Assembly (NCBI RefSeq): GCF_020740795.1 | Contig: NC_067282.1 | Span: 43,491,290-43,555,289, forward strand | Origin: Apus apus | Lineage: Eukaryota; Chordata; Aves; Apodiformes; Apodidae | DNA: 64,000 bases | Direction: 5' to 3' | Shown: positions 57,901 to 64,000 of the stretch, piece by piece | Position numbering within the stretch: the first letter of the stretch is position 1 | Layout of the letters: each line of letters opens with the position of its first letter | Translations under genes and position numbers: made by a program | The notes under the pieces: model-generated | What the model was told of the DNA's origin: nothing | Seen by the model: only the letters and a program-made list of their open reading frames with translations | Databases searched by the model: none

Positions 57901-60900
57901 TTGGTAAAAGCCACTATTATTACTCTGCTATATTTTGTAAGATAACATAGTAAAAATTGCTGTTTGCTGGAGGATCTCTGGTACAGGGGTATGATGGCCT
58001 GGCTTTGCTAGGAGTTCCATACAAACAGACTGAATGTGCTGAGCTGTACAAACAGCAGCACAGACAAGACCTGAAGGTTTTCATGGTGTGGACATGGCTC
58101 ACCAGCTGACAAGGGAGCAAGACTCCCGGAAAGGGGTGGTGACGTCTCACGGATAGGTTGACCTGACAATATCTGGTAGAGGAGAATTTTGGTTCACAGG
58201 AATTGTCTCTGTTCCATGGGTCTCCCTGCAAATACCTGTCTCTACCAGTGGCTGAAGAGTTACCATAGCTAGCAAGCTAATAGTGGTAAAGTTAATATTC
58301 CAAACAGGCTTACTGCTGGTGGGCTGGCATTTGTATTAGGATTGGCCTTGGTACTAAGGCATTGAAGGAGGGTGCCTTCTGTTGCATGTGAAGTGGCTCT
58401 TGCACAGACACCCTCATGCTGGCTTTCAAGTATGGGTTCAGCTCCCTGTTCCCAACTTCTATATCCCAACGTTGGGGCCAAAATCCAGGTCTTATTCACC
58501 GATTCCTTGTATGTGTGAGTGTGCTGGAAGAACAAGCCCAATGTTCTTGGTAAATTCAGTGATCAGTAAGGGGCTTGGGGTTTGCCTGAATGTAGGATTT
58601 GGCTGGTGGGACGTACATAGTTGTGCCCAGCCTCAACCAGGAGGGAAGTAAAGATTTATGGACCCAGGCCATACAACACCACACTAAGGAGAAACCCAAA
58701 GGTGTAGAGGTAGAGACAACAGTCTTATGATTATCTTCAATTGGGATGCTATTGCTGAAATCCTGTTTGTATTGGGGAAAATGGGGATGGAGGTGGCTGC
58801 AGATGCAATGTGTCATCTGAAGTGCTTTATTACAGCAAAACATGCAGGGACTCAATTGCTTACCCTGTAGGTGGCATTATCTTGTTGCTATTACTGCTCC
58901 TTGACAGAATGCACTGATGCAACCTGCCTCCAGGCAAATAAATGCTTTTGAGGGTTCTTGTTCAGGTTCATCAGCCAAGTGTCAAAGTCTCATTATTAGA
59001 AATTGGCATTAGGATGGTGAATTACTGCTAGTAGACTAGACGCTGCCCATCATATTGAACTGCCTGAATGTCCAGGTGTTTGGAGATGGTACAGCTGTGA
59101 GTGATGTGACAGTGCTGCACATGTGGCCACAGGTGGAGTGTGCATGCATTCCTTGGGTGTGCCAGAGTGTTTAGTGCTGTCCTGCCTTTCTGTTATGGCT
59201 GCACAGATGGATGGCACAGGAGAGACCTAGGAACATGACTGGGTGGTGTGGGAACCCTTTCTAGGCCAGCTGACTGAGCAGAATGGGTAAAGGGTACAGG
59301 GTAGGAAGGACACAAAGCCCCATCATGCTGTCTCAGGAGAATATTACTGAATGATCAGAAGAGGACGTGGAAATACTAGATGAGAGATAACATGGGCTAA
59401 GGATGTTGAAGTGACCTGGTCCATCACCCAAGCAGGGAGCTTCTTCCATACCAAGGAGTCATGCTCACTCATGCAAATAGCTTCAGCACGAGCAGCCAAG
59501 CTACAAGGAGGAGCTACATGGGGGATTCATGCAAAAAGGGAGCAGTTTGGCTAAAGGGCACAGCCCCACTTGACCCTCAGCAGGGCAGTGTGCTTTCCTG
59601 TGGCCTCAGGTGGAGCAGTAATGGGCCACAAGTAAAGCTAGGGGTTCAGGGGCTACCTGCAGCACTGACATCCCTTCCAGATGGGGCTCCTGCAGGCTAG
59701 TCTGCTCCTCTGCCACGTGTAATTGAGTAAGTCCACAAGAACAGCCCTGTGGTGGGGCCTTTACTGATGTCAGAACAAACTGGAGCTGCAAATAACTGAT
59801 CCATGGATGCTACACTTGTCATTCTGGTATTGCCTGCCTTGTAGAGCCTTGTTTATTGTCCAGTTTGAGTTAGATAGGCAAGGTGCTCTAGGAAGAAAAA
59901 GTGCAAGTAGTGATGAATGGAAATAGTGCTTTGTGTCTATCAGCTGTGACACTAGTATCCAGGGAGGATGGCACAAATGGTTATCCCAGCAGGCTGCAGA
60001 AAAGTGTGGGGGGTGTAGAAGCAATGCCATGGTGGTGCTAGCAAATGGGACTCTCTGTGTGTGCTGCTGAGGGGCTAACACAAAGCAATGCCTGAGTGCT
60101 GGTAAAGGCTTTTCAGTGGCCAATCCCGTTACGTACAACGTGGGTGGAAACTGTTACACCCAACCTTGCAGCAACAGCACAAAGCACCATCCCGGGTGCC
60201 TTCTCAATCACAAGAAACTGCAGAGGTGGCCATTATCCAAGAAAACTCACTGGCTAGCTGGCCTGGGACATCTTTGGGGACTACTAACAACTCACGATGC
60301 CCCCTTACACCTGATTGCTGTGCTATTGTTTGTCATCAGTTTGTTGTTCTGTGTTTGGTTGCATCTGTGGAAGAGACCTGGTGAAGATCCTACCACCTGA
60401 AACACTTGGTAGTGCAAGATCATCACTACTAGAGCCCAGCAGCAGGAGCAGGATGTGTGACAACACAGCCTTTCCCATAAGCCTTGGGCTGAGGGATACG
60501 GGGCACCTGTGGTACAACTACTGCAGGCTCAGTCATCTGCAGGGTCTGGCATGGGTTCAGGAGGGGGCTGTGGCAAAAACCTACCAAGTTTTGAGTTATA
60601 TAGTGAATGACTGGGTGGTGCTGAAGCTCCCCATCTAGCCTCTACATGGGTAAACCAGCAAACTAACTTAGTACAATGTGATTAGTGAAAACTATTTCGT
60701 AAGAACCAAGATTATCAGGTCCTGGTCAGTCACCTGATGGTGACTGGTTAATTGCCTGTACGTTGTTAACTTTTACTGTTTGTTTCATGCTCAGTGGGTG
60801 GGTACACCTGTGAAAGTTCAAGCTATTTGTACCCTAACGATGTGTGAGCCAAATGGGAGCAATTGTGGCCTCGCCTTGGCCAGGAGCCGAGTTTGGTGCG

Positions 60901-61300
60901 AACTGGGGGAGTGGGGCGAGTTGTGGCCACCAGGACAGGGTAAACAAGAACTGAGTATTTCCATTGCGTGGGCCACGGATCAACAGCTGACAGAAAAGCA
61001 TGTGAGACTGCTGGAAAGGCATACAGCAGTCTTATTGTGGACTGATCTGATTAGTGGCCTGTGCTGGCATCTGGTGATAATCAGCGGTCAGGATCGGTGC
61101 GGGGGGAGATGTGGTGACGTCAGTGTCTGACACAGCGTAGGGGCAGTGTCTGAGGCACAACCATGACGTGTGGGAGCTGATCTCTTATCCCAGAGCCTGA
61201 TGCTCGTGCTCAGACTGGCCATCTCTCCGGAGCAGTAACTGGGGACGGTCAGTTGTGTGTGAGAGCAACATTTCCCTGACATGGCTTATCCCTCACTCAA
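57900..61300 (+). mobile_element. Old endogenous retrovirus-like segment (fossil, tentative)
   Basis: The segment is richer in GC than its flanks and protein-like in texture. The clearest part is an open stretch at 60116-60400 that resembles the C-terminal end of a retroviral envelope: Cys and N-glycosylation-type motifs, a Trp/Gly-rich stretch, a 20-residue hydrophobic segment and a short basic tail. A purine run follows near 60560, and 60.57-61.3 kb could be an LTR. The element is clearly broken in many places and old. I could not find a matching left LTR or a polymerase region. Family is not assigned. Confidence 0.35.
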
Positions 61301-63100
61301 TCCACTCAAGAACTGAAACGTGTCATGTCCTTTGCCCACTGTAATCTCAGTTTCCTAAATTAATACTAAATTAATCTAAAACGAAAGAGAAGGGTGGGAA
61401 ATTCAAATATAGAATTAATTGCTAACTATGGTGCTACACAGAACTTTTCTAAAAAGGACAGTGGGTCAGACACCTCAGATTTGTCTGCCCTCCATAACTC
61501 AGGTTCCCAGAATTTAAGACCCACAGGAACCTGTGTCAAGAACCTGTATGTAAAGATATAACCCAGTTCAAGATATGAGCATTAATCTTCCCCTGTAGTT
61601 AATTTGTCTTTCTTCAATATGCTTTTTGGGCAACATTTTCTTTTTGTATTTTTTAAAATAATTCCTCACCATGTCAGTTTACAATTACAAAGATGACTTT
61701 TCTAAACCCAATGCTCTCTGAACTAAGTTTCAGTTACAGACATCTGATCCATGACCTGGGAACACGGAAGTGCTGAAATCCCGGGTGTAAATGCAGCTGT
61801 AGCTTTTGTGTACTTGGTGACACCTGCAGTATGAACACTTAAGGTTCTTCTTTGTGTACTTATACAAGGAAAAACATAATCTCCCTTTTTGTACCCTCTT
61901 ATGTTGGCTTTGGAATGGTACAGCATACACTGCACACTGGGTTTGGCAGCTCCAGGTTCTGTGGCGAGTGTCCTCTTGGCTGAATGTGGCCAGCTGGGAA
62001 GAGCAGCAGTGCCCACCCAGCCTGACTGGGATGCTGCTGCTTCTGCTGCCCTGCCAGGTGACAGCCCTGCTCCTGCACGCTAGGGTGGAGGAAGAGGCTC
62101 CTAAAATGGAGGAAGTGTAGCCAGAAAGCAATAAAAGGAGAAAAAAAGCTTGTCTGTGGTGGTTTAGAGCAGAAAACAGCACCTGAGAGTCCTGGGGAAA
62201 GAGCAGTAGGGCAGCAACAGGAGGCTTTGAGTGCAGATGAGGAGTGGGAAGGGAGGAGACTGGGTTTAATACCACTGGTATAATCCAGATTTACTGTAGT
62301 ACCTCCCAACTATATATAATATATATGACTAGCTATATTAACTCTGATAACCCTACAGCACATTTCTTGTATGATGAGTAGAAGAGCCCTTCGAACATCA
62401 TTCTGCATCTCTGACTCTATATCCACCACTCTGAAGTGACGCAGGGTGTGTCCAGTAGGAGTTGACAGGTTGTAGATACAGGATTGTCAAGTATAAGGAA
62501 CTAGTGTTTTAAAATAAAGATGCCTGGTCTTTTTAAAGTCCATTGGAGGTCTCCAGAAAGTATATGGCAACATGAAAACATGAAATACCAAACCTCAGGC
62601 CACAGTGGCTTCACTAGCCAGTACTATGCTAGCGGAAAGGCAGATGAATTACTTTGGGAAAAACCACATGAACCAGGGAACATGGAGCCACAAATGTGGA
62701 AGAACACTTCCAACCTTGACCTTTCACTCTCATCATCTCAACATATCCTAAAAAAAAAATTAAAATAAATAATCTGCCTTAAGTGTTGAAGGTTGTGGTG
62801 TCTTGGGTCCAAAACATTGTTTCTATTTCAGATTGCAGAGTAGGCTGTGATAACTCAACTTTATCTACCATTATCTTAACACTGTTGGAAACTGAAACAG
62901 AAATACAACACTTCCCATGAATGCTAGTACATTTATCCAGCTTTTTTTGCTTATGATTTGAACAGCACCTTTTATGTTTTAAGTACTTCCATAGCCACCA
63001 GTTCATCCAAGACAAGGTATTCCTGCTTTTCAAAAGAACCTGCCGAAATAATTTTAAGAACCCACTTCTCCCCCCACCCCATTTTAAAAAACAATTCTGA
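61300..63100. other. Intergenic region, no gene seen
   Basis: Two overlapping frames at 61.73-62.3 kb reach 136-181 codons on the minus strand but look low in information and lack splice structure. An A/T-rich stretch follows near 62.32 kb. Nothing is recognised. Confidence 0.45.
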
Positions 63101-63139
63101 AAATGGAGACTTACACATTCATTAGACTTTCACTGTATA

Positions 63140-63877
63140 AAAATGTACAGTGGCTTTATTGACATGTACATTCCATTATGTTTACAGCTGCAAGATATGA
63201 GGCACACTCAGTATTGCACTTCATTAAAATTTCAGGCTCAAACATAACCCAGAAGTTTAAATGAAACTGCTGTTGTAATTTAATAATTCTTATACAGGAC
63301 AAACATTGATACCTTTATATACAGTGTGATACTTGTTACATTTATGCCTTCCTAACACATTTTTTTTTTTTTTTATAACAGTCTAGGAAATAAACCAGAA
63401 TATTCCTCTTTCCCATCCCCACTTGTGATGCGTTACAATTGTACAAGATTACAAAAAGTCAGTATACAATAATCAATTTTTTTTTTCTTTCTCCTGAAAG
63501 CCAGCATCATTCATAGTCCACAGACACACAGATCCTTTAATAGCAATTATTTATTTGTAAATGTCCAATGTTTCCTAGCCAATGACTGTAATGGCCACAT
63601 GCAAACACCTCACAAATTTTGATGTCTCAGTTCAAAAAATGTCAGTATCTCACAGCAAGAATTATGTACATGGTATTTGGCATCCTTCTTGCACTGTAAA
63701 TTGTTCCTTTTACCTGGGTTATGAAATGGTCCCATCCTCATCCCAGCTGGGCTTTATTTTCAGGACACTTGAGGGATGAGGGCACCTGTTTTGCTCTGGT
63801 ACAACAAAAAAATGCTAATCTAAAAAGTGTGAGCATTTCTGCAAACCCCACAACCCAGAGCAAATTCTTCACCAGTG

Positions 63878-63915
<38 letters not shown>

Positions 63916-64000
63916 AAGTTGTTTACCTTTGGGACCTACAGTGAATTTAAGGGTCGGGGGGGGGGGAGGGAGGGAAAAGAAAAATATTAACATTTGCAGA
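63140..64000 (-). other. MYCBP2: Probable 3'UTR of the next minus-strand gene (MYCBP2 by synteny)
   Basis: On the minus strand an AATAAA at 63160-63155 is followed by a GT/T-rich stretch, as expected of a cleavage site near 63140. The sequence upstream of it on that strand (to the window edge) is AT-rich and has no long frame, like a long 3'UTR. In human, MYCBP2 is the next gene after FBXL3 and on the same strand. No coding sequence is visible inside the window, so the gene name rests on synteny only. Confidence 0.45.

Noticed and set aside
61730-62309. Overlapping minus frames of 136 and 181 codons
   Set aside because: No splice structure, no recognisable motif, and both overlapping frames look equally plausible, which argues for chance.

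Overview
The window is vertebrate nuclear DNA from a bird. Most of its interspersed repeats are CR1 LINE fragments with the avian 3' tail (repeats of ATTCTRTGA). It also has a solo LTR of an avian type, and a gene order (ACOD1, CLN5, FBXL3, then apparently MYCBP2) matching the human 13q22 / chicken chromosome 1 block. I cannot fix the species.

Layout: 1-5.0 kb is the upstream flank of ACOD1, with one CR1 scrap. 5.1-12.2 kb is ACOD1 (+, five coding exons, interferon-type promoter motif). 13.9-19.4 kb is a GATD3/ES1-like gene (-, four coding exons, CpG-island promoter), convergent with ACOD1. 19.6-24.5 kb is intergenic with CR1 pieces. 24.7-33.9 kb is CLN5 (+, four coding exons). Its intron 1 carries a rearranged CR1. 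Its intron 2 ends in a roughly 330-base all-pyrimidine microsatellite that runs straight into the exon 3 acceptor. 33.9-39 kb is intergenic with a solo LTR. 39.3-42.0 kb (-) holds a chain of seven phase-consistent candidate coding exons that I do not recognise. This is the main unexplained object in the window. 43.4-55.1 kb is FBXL3 (-, four coding exons plus a non-coding first exon in a CpG island). 55.4-63.1 kb is gene-poor and includes an old retrovirus-like segment near 58-61 kb. 63.1-64 kb looks like the 3' end of the next minus-strand gene, expected to be MYCBP2.

The four recognised genes are ordinary host genes placed together by conserved synteny, not by shared function: itaconate synthesis in mitochondria (ACOD1), a DJ-1/PfpI-fold protein (GATD3-like), a lysosomal BMP synthase (CLN5) and the CRY-targeting SCF receptor of the clock (FBXL3). 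All four have intact frames and consistent splice sites. Where key residues are known for ACOD1, CLN5 and FBXL3, they are conserved apart from one conservative substitution in FBXL3.
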